From Gammaproteobacteria bacterium (GTDB taxonomy: Bacteria > Pseudomonadota > Gammaproteobacteria > Burkholderiales > Nitrosomonadaceae): a DNA stretch of 64,000 bases. Position numbers and translations under genes: made by a program. Each line of letters starts with the position of its first letter. Within the stretch, counting starts at the first letter, position 1. Location of the stretch: the NCBI GenBank assembly GCA_015709635.1, contig CP054180.1, forward strand, positions 1,674,001-1,738,000, read 5' to 3'. The notes below the pieces were generated by a model. That model did not search any database. It worked only from the letters and a program-made list of their open reading frames with translations, and had not been told where the DNA came from. This document shows, piece by piece, positions 22,611 to 29,955 of this stretch.

Positions 22611-22959
22611 TTGATTCCCGCGCCTGGCTTGCGTTTGCTGGATTTGGTGTCGTTATCGAAATGAGAGCTATAAAGAGGGCTGCAACGATAAAACTAGCTG
22701 CTTTAGTAATCGAAAAGCAGCTCTCAAAAACTTTTCTTCTTTCTTCGTCTTTCTCTGTTACTAGATTGCTTGCAGCAACAACTTTAATTTCTGATTCGCC
22801 TATGTAGCGCGCAAGTTTTATACAGATAGCATCAGGTAATCCACTTTTACCCAGTTTTGCTTGTCGTAAATAGCTATCTCTTACTCCCAGTATTCGCGCC
22901 AATTCGGCTTGCTTTCCTGCGAGTTTTTCACCTTTTTCTATGTATTCTTTTATTTTCAT
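22585..22959 (-). CDS. Inovirus repressor with membrane segment (unit 2)
   Basis: 124 residues with the unit 1 layout: helix-turn-helix (AGKQAELARILGVRDSYLRQAKLGKSGLPDAICIKLARYIGE), the shared block VTEKDEERRKVFESCF, then a membrane helix (ASFIVAALFIALISI) and a tail encoded by the att site (AEQFVLC). The recognition region differs from unit 1, and so do the operator sequences, which predicts separate immunity. Divergent from the unit 2 early genes. Confidence 0.65.
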   Translation of the reverse strand: MKIKEYIEKGEKLAGKQAELARILGVRDSYLRQAKLGKSGLPDAICIKLARYIGESEIKVVAASNLVTEKDEERRKVFESCFSITKAASFIVAALFIALISITTPNPANASQARESIAEQFVLC

Positions 22960-22968
22960 GATTTCCTC

Positions 22969-23010
22969 TTGACAGTCGAAATTTAGACTGATATTGTGAG
23001 TCGAAATTTA
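22969..23010 (+). promoter_or_regulatory. Early promoter and operators of unit 2
   Basis: TTGACA (22969-22974), a 17-bp spacer, then TATTGT (22992-22997). AGTC..GACT (22974-22989) is an inverted repeat over the promoter, and AGTCGAAATTTA occurs as a direct repeat at 22974-22985 and 22999-23010. These are probable repressor sites, different from those of unit 1. Confidence 0.65.
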
Positions 23011-23070
23011 AGCTGTATGACGATGCAGCAATCATATAGTTCAAGTTTCCTTAAGTCAAATGAGGTTTTT

Positions 23071-23259
23071 ATGAATTCATACCATTCAGCAATACTTCAA
23101 GCTTCAAGTAACGGCCGGTTTCCTCAACTTGGCGACGCATGGCGAAATTATCATCCAAATTCTGTTTTGTCGGATAGCGATTACCCACTAATGACGGATT
23201 TACAAGATGTTTATCTATCTGATCCGCTCCCATCGTTTTTAACCTCTAATTCATTTTAA
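23071..23259 (+). CDS. Small conserved inovirus protein (unit 2)
   Basis: A 62-residue protein (MNSYHSAILQASSNGRFPQLGDAWRNYHPNSVLSDSDYPLMTD...) from ATG 23071 after a GAGGTTTTT leader, the same as in unit 1. A possible start at 22996 would cross the promoter and is rejected. It is the first gene of the early operon. Function unknown; the conserved core is the first 45 residues. Confidence 0.6.
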   Translation: MNSYHSAILQASSNGRFPQLGDAWRNYHPNSVLSDSDYPLMTDLQDVYLSDPLPSFLTSNSF

Positions 23260-23290
23260 TTTTTCTTTAATCAACCAAGGAGTAACAAAC

Positions 23291-23605
23291 ATGAAAATCC
23301 AAGTACTCGGAGTAAAAAGAATGTCCGGAACAGCCAAAGAATCAGGAAACCCGTTTGATATGGGTTCACTTTTGGCCATTGTTCCTATCGAAAATGTATC
23401 AAACGCTAAATTCAGCGTTCAAGGCTATGGATATGAAACCGGCGAAATGTTGCTTGATCCAGAATGCATCAAACAATTCGAATCCTTCAAATATCCCTGC
23501 GCTTTGGAATTGACCATGGAAATTGTCAACTATCGCGGAAAAATTTCACAGATTGTTACCGGTACCACAACTCAGCCGGTTGTGAAGTCGGTCGCGAATG
23601 GCTAG
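23291..23605 (+). CDS. Inovirus single-stranded DNA-binding protein (unit 2)
   Basis: A 104-residue protein preceded by AAGGAG. Its size and beta-rich sequence (MKIQVLGVKRMSGTAKESGNPFDMGSLLAIVPIENVSNAKFSVQGYGYETGEM...) suit the gene V-like single-strand binder family of betaproteobacterial inoviruses. It lies before rep, the reverse of unit 1. A terminator follows directly. Moderately sure of the role; the sequence alone does not prove single-strand binding. Confidence 0.6.
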   Translation: MKIQVLGVKRMSGTAKESGNPFDMGSLLAIVPIENVSNAKFSVQGYGYETGEMLLDPECIKQFESFKYPCALELTMEIVNYRGKISQIVTGTTTQPVVKSVANG

Positions 23606-23642
23606 TAACACTACGCCGTTCAGTCTCAATTTGAGACTTTTT
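23600..23642 (+). terminator. Module-boundary motif and terminator after the ssDNA-binding gene
   Basis: GGCTAGTAACACTACGCCGT (from 23600, containing the stop codon) is followed by AGTCTCAA-T-TTGAGACT and a T run (23622-23642), a rho-independent terminator. The first block recurs at 34270 after an unrelated gene. Confidence 0.65.
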
Positions 23643-23683
23643 GATACTTTTTGTGATTAATTTTTAGGTTGTCTTTAGCGAGT

Positions 23684-24703
23684 ATGGCACATGAAATCTT
23701 TATCGATTGGATCACCATTTCTCAGTTACATACAGAATCAGAACCGTTCCCAATTTTCACGGGCGGAATCAATGTTGACTATGACCCCCTCGGCAACGCT
23801 CGCTTTGAAAGAGTTCGCGCCGCGAATTTTAAAGGATCATTTGAAACAAATCTGCGGATCAAAAGTGACGGTCGTCATATATCACTCAGTGGAAACGTTG
23901 GGCGGTTTTCTCGCAAAGACAACTTGTTTAATTGCGGATGGCTTCAAACCCTCGAAAAATCTAATCGAATACTGCTGGATCGAGGCTTACCAGCTTTCAA
24001 TGCCGGACTTATTCGGAATGCAATTGGTCAGGGAGACATTCCAGGCGCGCGAGTATCACGCATCGATCTCACCGCCAACTTTGAGACGGGTTCAGAGTCG
24101 CAAGCCCGCGCCCTTATTCGATGGCTTGCAACCCGGTCTGTTTCCAGGATGAAAAAAGGCCGGGCAGGGGACGAGTCGGTCTGGTGGTCAAACACTCGTC
24201 ATATGCTCAAAGCCTACATAAAGCATATTGAAATGTTGAAACATGGCTGTAATGAAGATGATCCGGCTTATATCTTCTGTAAAGAAAAAGGAGTCGTCAG
24301 GGTGGAAATAGAACTAAAACGTAGATTGCTCAGTGATCTTGATATGGTTGATATCAAAAATATCAGCGATGAAAAGCTCATAGCAATTTTTCACGAACAA
24401 ACGGAGATATTCAACACCGTAGACCGTAGCGACGAACCCGATATTTTAGACGCAATACCAATAAAGAGCAGGGTACATGCTGCCGCCTGGATGGCCGGTC
24501 AAGATTTAAGGCAGTTCATGTCAAGAGCAACATTCTTTAGACATGCAAAAATCCTGAGAGATTACGGCATAGACATTAGCGAGCCGCGCAACGTTGAAAC
24601 CTTCCCCGTAAAAGTTCGCATCGTTGAAATGAAGCCCTTATCCATGCCCGACTGGTACAGCCTGGAAGATGAAAAACCACACTTAAAAGCAGTCGGTGAG
24701 TGA
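23684..24703 (+). CDS. Inovirus replication initiator, gene II/X family (unit 2)
   Basis: 339 residues from ATG 23684 (MAHEIFIDWITISQLH); a TTG at 23669 is less likely. It shares the order of motifs with the unit 1 Rep: ISLSGNVGRFSRKDNLFN, GARVSRIDLTANF, a tyrosine-containing segment (MLKAYIKHIEMLKHG) and a C-terminal FFRHAKILRDYGIDIS...PDWYS. It should nick and ligate the phage plus strand. Overall similarity to the unit 1 protein is low, so the two phages are distinct species. Confidence 0.8.
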   Translation: MAHEIFIDWITISQLHTESEPFPIFTGGINVDYDPLGNARFERVRAANFKGSFETNLRIKSDGRHISLSGNVGRFSRKDNLFNCGWLQTLEKSNRILLDRGLPAFNAGLIRNAIGQGDIPGARVSRIDLTANFETGSESQARALIRWLATRSVSRMKKGRAGDESVWWSNTRHMLKAYIKHIEMLKHGCNEDDPAYIFCKEKGVVRVEIELKRRLLSDLDMVDIKNISDEKLIAIFHEQTEIFNTVDRSDEPDILDAIPIKSRVHAAAWMAGQDLRQFMSRATFFRHAKILRDYGIDISEPRNVETFPVKVRIVEMKPLSMPDWYSLEDEKPHLKAVGE

Positions 24704-24711
24704 TTCCAGCC

Positions 24712-24766
24712 GTTACACTGTAACCAAAAATAGACAGTTATAGTGTAACGGGTGCAATCCCGCACC
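24712..24766 (+). promoter_or_regulatory. Coat-gene control region: two operators and a hairpin (unit 2)
   Basis: GTTACACTGTAAC (24712-24724) and GTTATAGTGTAAC (24737-24749), spaced 25 bp centre to centre, match the operators in front of the 28140 gene. GGTGC-AATCCC-GCACC (24751-24766) follows and equals the leader hairpin of the unit 1 coat gene. The coat gene is therefore probably controlled by the 79-residue RHH-like protein. Confidence 0.65.
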
Positions 24767-24788
24767 AATTCAAATTAAGGAAAAAACC

Positions 24789-25046
24789 ATGAAAAGAAAT
24801 CAAGTTGCTGTTCTGAAAAAAAATGAAACTGCTATTGAAGGCGAATATTTAGGAAAAGGCGCAGCCGTTGCCACGGGTGCCGGATTAAGCCTTTTTTCTG
24901 CTTCTACCTTTGCTGCTGTTCCCGCATCTGTAACGACCGCCATCTCTGATGCAGTCGCAGACGTTGGAACAGTCGGCGGCCTGGTCATCGGCGTGGTTGT
25001 GATCGTGTTCGCTTTCGCAATGATGCGCAAGCCAATGAACGCTTAA
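24789..25046 (+). CDS. Inovirus major coat protein precursor (unit 2)
   Basis: An 85-residue protein preceded by AAGGAAAAAA. A basic N-terminal leader ends in AIEGEYLGKG, then a signal-like segment GLSLFSASTFAAVPA. The mature coat is about 40 residues with an amphipathic start (ASVTTAISDAVADVGT), a membrane helix (VGGLVIGVVVIVFAFAMM) and a basic tail (RKPMNA). This is the classic pVIII layout. A strong hairpin terminator follows. Confidence 0.75.
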   Translation: MKRNQVAVLKKNETAIEGEYLGKGAAVATGAGLSLFSASTFAAVPASVTTAISDAVADVGTVGGLVIGVVVIVFAFAMMRKPMNA

Positions 25047-25054
25047 AAACGTCA

Positions 25055-25087
25055 TATCTTTCCCCGCCTCGGCGGGGATATCTTTTT
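25055..25087 (+). terminator. Terminator after the major coat gene
   Basis: CCCCGCC-TC-GGCGGGG (25062-25077), then ATATCTTTTT. Filamentous phages place a terminator here so that the coat transcript is the most abundant. Confidence 0.75.
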
Positions 25088-25101
25088 CAATCAGGTGTTT
25101 T

Positions 25102-25443
25102 ATGGGTTATCGATTTCAAAATCAATGTTACGAGACTAAACAAGAGTTTCTCGATGCATTAGCTCAAAATTGCTATGTCTCTGCAAGCGGTTCTGGTGGT
25201 CTTGGCTCTTTTTTCACAACTTGTACATCAAACTCAGACAACATAACAGTGCAGTCCTATACATTGACTAATGGCACCGCCCAAACTCCCTGGACGCTAA
25301 CACCCCAATTAATCGCCTGTACTTACCAAGCCCCCAAAGTTTTCTCCAATGCTGATGTAGTCGAGCTCTCCTGGCTAGTTGTCGGCGTTTGGGTTGCAGC
25401 CTGGGGAATCCGTAAACTTTCTGAAATGATGGATAAACGATGA
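25102..25443 (+). CDS. Minor virion membrane protein candidate (unit 2)
   Basis: A 113-residue protein with a soluble, Cys-containing N-terminal part (YRFQNQCYETKQEFLDALAQNCYV) and a single C-terminal helix (VVELSWLVVGVWVAAWGIRKL) with a basic end. It stands between the coat and adsorption genes, as does 15303-15536 in unit 1. Its stop overlaps the start of a 24-codon ORF. Confidence 0.55.
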   Translation: MGYRFQNQCYETKQEFLDALAQNCYVSASGSGGLGSFFTTCTSNSDNITVQSYTLTNGTAQTPWTLTPQLIACTYQAPKVFSNADVVELSWLVVGVWVAAWGIRKLSEMMDKR

Positions 25444-25514
25444 TTTACGACTTTGACAACTTATCAATTTTTCTCAGCATACTAGGTGCAGCATGGCTTT
25501 TGCTCTCGTCATAA
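25440..25514 (+). CDS. Very small hydrophobic protein (24 aa)
   Basis: ATG 25440 overlaps the preceding stop (ATGA). The product MIYDFDNLSIFLSILGAAWL (first 20 residues) is one hydrophobic helix with an acidic start, the size of pVII/pIX minor coat proteins. It overlaps the 5' end of the adsorption gene. Confidence 0.4.
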   Translation: MIYDFDNLSIFLSILGAAWLLLSS

Positions 25515-26809
25515 TTTTCCTTCTTTCATCACCAGCCTATGCCGGTTATCAAAATCTAGCCATTGCGGCCGGCCAAAGTGATTTTTACTATGACGCGCCA
25601 AAAAACCAGACATTCGCACGTTTCGCCGCGAATGATCCTATTTATAACGCCGGAACCCAGACAGTAAACACTACACGGCCTTATAACGTCGTAGGCATTG
25701 ACGGCAAAACGTACCAAACCACAATCACACGAACCGCGGCCGCCGATATCCCGAAAGTAGGCGCTGCTTTATCGAAGTTTGCCCAAAGAGTAGGGCCACT
25801 CAGTATGGCCCTTGCTACTGTGGATTTGGTTTGCACTTTATCCAATATCTGCAAATCTGCGGCCGGTCTTTGGGAAATCCCCGCTGATCCAGAAATCGCA
25901 GGTTTTCCGCCTTCATTGCCTTCAGTAGGTTTTTACTATGTTGCGGGTTTAACTGCGTACAAATACCCATCACCGGAAATAGGCTGCGGCCGCGCTGCGT
26001 CCGTAGATAAATTCTGGGGCAATGGTTATACAGGCGCTGGATCGGGAATCGGTGCCTCTGCTTGTACGGTAACAAAGACCGATACCGGAACAACTAACCA
26101 AACATCAATTCAATATGCAACAGGCACCTGTCCCACAAATTACACAGTAAGCGGTTCAACTTGTGTTTTATCCGGAAGTTCCGTTGGTCAAACTCCTACT
26201 GCATCGGATTGGACCAATAAAGAAACCGCTTTATCGACTCCCGAAGCGGCTGAACGTTTAGCTGTAGAACTCGAACCCATGCCGATTCAAGTTCCTACTG
26301 CATATGCACCGCTTCAACTTCCCATTGGAAGAATCACAACAACGAACCGCGACGCAATCGGCAACGCCACCGGAACAAAGGTTACAGAAAAGAAACTTGA
26401 AATTGAAGACGCGGCCACACTACAAGAACCGAACCGCTCCAAGATTGAAGAAATTTCAACAGAAACAACGTTTGATCTTAACGGAAATCCTGTTTCTTCT
26501 ACAGAAACCAAAACCGAAACAGCCACGCAAACTGAACCACAGCCAGAACCCCCCGTTTCTGAAAATATAGAAATCGACTTTGACGAATCCCAAGATAAAA
26601 ATTTAGAAAAGTTTGAAGTGCCTTCTCTCTTTTCTTATACCTCCTGGGGTTCCGGCTCCTGTCCCGCTGATGCGGTTGAAGATACGACCTTCGGAGAAAT
26701 TACCCTTTCCTATGCGCCAGTTTGCGAAGTGGCCGAAGGTGTCCGGCCATTTGTGATCTTGCTCGCCTTAATTGGTGCCTTCTTTATCGTTTCAGGATCT
26801 AGAACATGA
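25493..26809 (+). CDS. Inovirus adsorption protein (pIII/TspB-like, unit 2)
   Basis: 438 residues. Signal peptide MAFALVIIFLLSSPAYAG. The conserved module SVGFYYVAGLTAYKYPS...AASVDKFWGNGYTGAGSGIGASACTVTKT matches the unit 1 protein; the residues before it (about 20-130) and the acidic Glu/Pro/Thr linker (TETKTETATQTEPQPEPPV) do not. The C-terminal anchor is SCPADAVEDTTFGEITLSYAPVCEVAEGVRP plus a membrane helix. A shared core with different surroundings suggests a common host receptor fold and exchange of other parts. It overlaps the next gene by 4 bp. Confidence 0.75.
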   Translation: MAFALVIIFLLSSPAYAGYQNLAIAAGQSDFYYDAPKNQTFARFAANDPIYNAGTQTVNTTRPYNVVGIDGKTYQTTITRTAAADIPKVGAALSKFAQRVGPLSMALATVDLVCTLSNICKSAAGLWEIPADPEIAGFPPSLPSVGFYYVAGLTAYKYPSPEIGCGRAASVDKFWGNGYTGAGSGIGASACTVTKTDTGTTNQTSIQYATGTCPTNYTVSGSTCVLSGSSVGQTPTASDWTNKETALSTPEAAERLAVELEPMPIQVPTAYAPLQLPIGRITTTNRDAIGNATGTKVTEKKLEIEDAATLQEPNRSKIEEISTETTFDLNGNPVSSTETKTETATQTEPQPEPPVSENIEIDFDESQDKNLEKFEVPSLFSYTSWGSGSCPADAVEDTTFGEITLSYAPVCEVAEGVRPFVILLALIGAFFIVSGSRT

Positions 26810-27096
26810 AAACAATCTTAGTTCCTCTTGCTCAGTTTCTCGATACTTACCTGGGTTCTTTCGCCCGCAATGTCCTGACAAGTCTTGGCTTCGGCGTGAT
26901 CTCCTTTGCCGGAATCAAATTGGTATTTGATGAGCTCGTTGCACTTGCCCAAACGCATTTTCTCTCTATGGCCTCTGATGCGCTTTCAATCGTCCAGCTG
27001 GCCGGAGTAGGGGAAGCAATCGGTATCACTGTAGGCGCTATCACTTACCGCCTAACCATCACAACGATGTCACAAATCGGAATCCTTCCCTCATGA
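26806..27096 (+). CDS. DUF2523-type membrane protein (pVI-like, unit 2)
   Basis: A 96-residue protein with hydrophobic segments VLTSLGFGVISFAGIKLVF and IVQLAGVGEAIGITVGAITYRL, in the position of pVI. Four-base overlaps link it to the genes on both sides, so this is a translationally coupled morphogenesis operon. Confidence 0.65.
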   Translation: MKTILVPLAQFLDTYLGSFARNVLTSLGFGVISFAGIKLVFDELVALAQTHFLSMASDALSIVQLAGVGEAIGITVGAITYRLTITTMSQIGILPS

Positions 27097-28055
27097 GTAT
27101 TGAACTTTTAACGGCTGTTCCTGGTGGCGGCAAAACTTCCTATGCGGTTTGGCATGTCATAAAAAAAGCGGTGGAAGAGGGCAGAACCGTTTATACAATC
27201 GGCATTCCCAAACTCACACTTCCAACGATTGAATTAACGTATGACTATCTGAAAACCTGGTATGAGCAAGACATTGTTGATGGTCTGCCGGTCTTGAAGC
27301 ACCTGGATCACGGCGCTTTAATTGTCGTTGATGAAGTTCAGAAACTCTGGCCAAGCAAAGGTACCCAGGCATCAAAAGATATTGAAGAACTCTCAGAACA
27401 CCGGCATTACGGCCTTACTTTCTTCTTAATGACGCAATCGCCCTCATTAGTCCATAAAAAAGTTCTGGCGCTCGTAAATCCCCATTATCACATTGTCCCG
27501 CGCTGGTCTGGCCGCACCATCTACGAATGGCCTGAATATCGAGTTAACACCAGTGCCGGAACCGCCCGGCGTGTTGCTGTCTCAAAACCCTATAAGCTGC
27601 CGAAACAAGCTTTTAAACTCTATCACTCCGCAACACAACACATTGTCCCTGAAACAACCATCCCCCGCGCTGTTTACTTCTTCGTTCTTTCAGTTGTCTT
27701 TACTGTTGCAATCGGTTTCTATACCTTTCAGAGAATCACTTCAAAATCTGAGGTTCCGGATAATTTAAAAACGGATAGCGCAACGCAACAACCGGCCGAA
27801 GAACAAAGAACCGTTTCGCTAAAACCTAATATCGTTCCTGTTTCTGCCGCTCCTGATCCCATCTATATTGAACCGTCCAATCGTTTCAACTCAATACAAA
27901 TACTCACTGCTTCAATTGACTGGTCAACTGTAAAAGCCTGCCTCAAGAACGCTAAATCCTGCATTTGTTACGGGCAAAGCTTCGAGCGCCTTTTAATTGA
28001 AAGGCCCACTTGTGAGCTTGCCGTTGAATATGGCTGGCCCGGTAAAAAGACTTAA
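27093..28055 (+). CDS. Zot/pI-family phage assembly ATPase (unit 2)
   Basis: 320 residues with Walker A TAVPGGGKTSYA at residues 7-18, Walker B-like ALIVVDEVQKLWPS near 80, one membrane helix at about 195-215 (AVYFFVLSVVFTVAIGFYTF), and a periplasmic tail with ACLKNAKSCICYGQSFERL. It powers virion assembly and export. The cytoplasmic domain is only distantly like the unit 1 Zot, while the CICY motif is retained. Confidence 0.9.
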   Translation: MSIELLTAVPGGGKTSYAVWHVIKKAVEEGRTVYTIGIPKLTLPTIELTYDYLKTWYEQDIVDGLPVLKHLDHGALIVVDEVQKLWPSKGTQASKDIEELSEHRHYGLTFFLMTQSPSLVHKKVLALVNPHYHIVPRWSGRTIYEWPEYRVNTSAGTARRVAVSKPYKLPKQAFKLYHSATQHIVPETTIPRAVYFFVLSVVFTVAIGFYTFQRITSKSEVPDNLKTDSATQQPAEEQRTVSLKPNIVPVSAAPDPIYIEPSNRFNSIQILTASIDWSTVKACLKNAKSCICYGQSFERLLIERPTCELAVEYGWPGKKT

Positions 28056-28064
28056 TCACTGCCC

Positions 28065-28123
28065 TTGACAGTTACACTGTAACCAGTTATACTGTAACTA
28101 CACTGAATCAGTTACACTGTAAC
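28065..28123 (+). promoter_or_regulatory. Promoter with three operators (unit 2 regulator)
   Basis: TTGACA (28065-28070), a 17-bp spacer, then TATACT (28088-28093), a near-consensus promoter. GTTACACTGTAAC (28071-28083), GTTATACTGTAAC (28086-28098) and GTTACACTGTAAC (28111-28123) cover the spacer, the -10 and the start. Further copies lie at 24712, 24737, 28352 and 28429. Confidence 0.8.
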
Positions 28124-28139
28124 AATAAGAGGGCAAATC

Positions 28140-28379
28140 ATGGCACTAACAAACGCAGAAAAACAAAAGCTTTACCGTACACGTCACTATTGTTTAGATC
28201 CGGATATACCAGTGGGAACACATACAATTCTGCACAGACTGCAAACCAATTTAGACTCACAGGCTTTTTGTAACCTTGAGCGCTTGGCCAAATCAACCGG
28301 AATGAATAAACGTGAAATAATCGAAAAAGCGATAAATGAACTTGCGGAGCGGTTAGACTGTAACCATGACAAATATTAA
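28140..28379 (+). CDS. RHH-like phage regulator (79 aa)
   Basis: A 79-residue protein with a basic start (MALTNAEKQKLYRTRHY) and a C-terminal pair of helices (CNLERLAKSTGMNKREIIEKAINELAERL), as in ribbon-helix-helix regulators. It is the only gene directly behind the operator cluster, and the same operators stand before the coat gene, so it is the likely ligand of that site and would control its own synthesis and coat synthesis. No counterpart was seen in unit 1. Confidence 0.6.
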   Translation: MALTNAEKQKLYRTRHYCLDPDIPVGTHTILHRLQTNLDSQAFCNLERLAKSTGMNKREIIEKAINELAERLDCNHDKY

Positions 28380-28458
28380 ATTTTCTGCTGGCACCGGTCT
28401 TTTTTCGGCTTATTTACTTTCAATCAAAGTTACGCTGTAACCTATTTTGATTAATTTT

Positions 28459-28590
28459 ATGCGATTCCGGAGAAAATGCGAGTACGACGATGACGAAGGA
28501 AGAGGAGGCGCGAGCATTCGACAGAATCGCATGAAAAACTTTAAAACATCAATTGAAGATATTGTTTTAACAATCTTAGTTTTAAACTAA
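28459..28590 (+). CDS. Possible small ORF (43 aa)
   Basis: MRFRRKCEYDDDEGRGGASI... (43 codons) has no good ribosome site. ATGCGATTC at its start and GAATCGCAT at 28525-28533 form an inverted repeat, so this may be structured DNA and not a gene. It lies in an otherwise gene-free 430-bp stretch that also holds an operator copy (28429-28441). Confidence 0.25.
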   Translation: MRFRRKCEYDDDEGRGGASIRQNRMKNFKTSIEDIVLTILVLN

Positions 28591-28596
28591 ATCACT

Positions 28597-28720
28597 TCCA
28601 AGTGTCGCGCCGCCGACCGCCGCGAAGGGTATGGACCCCACAAGGGGCATGCTGTCCGATCCCTAATGCGTTGATTGTCTTTATTCTGACTATGCCTCTT
28701 ATTGCTAAACACTTTTAGAT
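28597..28720. repeat. Hairpin repeat copy 2
   Basis: TCCAAGTGTCGCGCCGCCGA, then CGCGAAGGGTATGGACCCC, GGGGCATGCTGTCCGATCCC and a TCTTTATTCTGAC..CTCTTATTGCTAA tail. Slightly more diverged than copies 3 and 4, with the same orientation. It separates the unit 2 core from the phosphoribosyltransferase module. Confidence 0.85.
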
Positions 28721-28814
28721 GGCATTGCAACTTTGTTGCCGTTAATGTCAAAAGTATGGAGAATATATGAAAACTTTATAATTACTCGTCAGATATCTCG
28801 CTAGGATCTCGTGC

Positions 28815-29396
28815 ATGAAAGTCAATGTAATGAAATTATACGGCCCATGGGATGCTGGTTATGTTCTTGATCGGCATGTATTGAGTAGTGAAATGACCGG
28901 GTACAACGAACACGGACATATAGCTTTCAATACTATTAGAAGTGATGCAGGCGAAGCAGCATACCAACTTAAATACAAATCAGATTTTTCTCAACTTCAA
29001 CTGCTGTCTAATGCTATTGCCACAGAGATTGTTCCAAAACTTGGATTCATTTCTTTTGTCGCTCCAATACCGCCCTCGAAAACGCGATTCCGCCAGCCTG
29101 TAATTGAGCTAGCGCGCGAAGTCGGAAAAATCATCAGCAAACCATGCCTTGAGAATGTCTTAGTCAAGCACAGTGCAACATCACAAATGAAGGATATATC
29201 TAGAGACGAAAGAAAATCCGTATTGCTTAGTTCATTTTCATATAGTGACACTTTAGCGAATGATTGTAAGTACAATATTCTATTAATTGATGACTTATAT
29301 TCGTCTGGCGCTACTTTTGAAGCGGCTTGTACTATATTGAGGCAATACCAAAAAATTCAGTGCATTTATGTTGCAGCAGTTAGCAGGACAAAATGA
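28815..29396 (+). CDS. ComF-like phosphoribosyltransferase
   Basis: A 193-residue type I PRTase. The PRPP-binding loop YNILLIDDLYSSGATFEAA is at about 157-176, and the upstream FVAPIPPSKTRFRQPVIELAREVGK matches the ComF-type core. The zinc-ribbon N-terminus of ComF is replaced by an unrelated ~75-residue segment (YGPWDAGYVLDRHVLSS...YQLKYKSD). Its stop is 1 bp from the start of a SLOG-domain gene, so the two are surely cotranscribed. The pair is bounded by hairpin repeats. It may make or use a phosphoribosylated nucleotide; the substrate is unknown. Confidence 0.7.
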   Translation: MKVNVMKLYGPWDAGYVLDRHVLSSEMTGYNEHGHIAFNTIRSDAGEAAYQLKYKSDFSQLQLLSNAIATEIVPKLGFISFVAPIPPSKTRFRQPVIELAREVGKIISKPCLENVLVKHSATSQMKDISRDERKSVLLSSFSYSDTLANDCKYNILLIDDLYSSGATFEAACTILRQYQKIQCIYVAAVSRTK

Positions 29397-29397
29397 T

Positions 29398-29955
29398 ATG
29401 ACGACCGTTTTTATTTCTGGCTCAATGCAGATAAAGAACCTAGATACCAATGTTCGCATGCGAATTGACAACATCATATCATCCGGTTTTGATGTAATCG
29501 TTGGTGATGCTGATGGTGTTGATGCGTCTATCCAAAGCTATTTATGTGAACGACAGTTTAATCGTGTGGTGGTATATTGCAGTGGTCAAAAGCCCAGAAA
29601 TAATATCGGTGACTGGAGAATCCAAAAAGTGTGTAGCAGTTATACACCGGGAACACGTGCATTTTTTACAGCAAAAGACTTGGAAATGGCTACCAAAGCT
29701 GATTATGGCTTAATGATTTGGGACACCAAAAGTACAGGAACGCTTAGTAACATTCTTGAGCTCCTTGCCAAGGATAAGAAATCACTAGTTTATGTGAATA
29801 GAGTGAAGAAATTTCTTACAGTTTCAGAGATTGATCATCTAAAAAGCCTATTTTTTGAGATGTCGGATGTCGCACGTATGAAAGCAGAGCAAAAAATTGG
29901 TATTGCAAATAGAATTAACGCTATGAAATATAAACAAGGAAGTCTGCTTGTCTAA
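29398..29955 (+). CDS. SLOG/DprA-like nucleotide-binding protein
   Basis: 185 residues from ATG 29398 (a start at 29368 would overlap the PRTase). The N-terminus MTTVFISGSMQIKNLD, IISSGFDVIVGDADGVDASI and VVVYCSG is the Rossmann-like SLOG fold found in DprA and LOG proteins, with the GDADGVD loop as ligand site. Then LEMATKADYGLMIWDTKSTGTLSNI, the second conserved part. SLOG domains bind or produce nucleotide signals in many predicted conflict systems. The coupling with a PRTase inside a prophage cargo module is suggestive of such a system. Confidence 0.65.
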   Translation: MTTVFISGSMQIKNLDTNVRMRIDNIISSGFDVIVGDADGVDASIQSYLCERQFNRVVVYCSGQKPRNNIGDWRIQKVCSSYTPGTRAFFTAKDLEMATKADYGLMIWDTKSTGTLSNILELLAKDKKSLVYVNRVKKFLTVSEIDHLKSLFFEMSDVARMKAEQKIGIANRINAMKYKQGSLLV

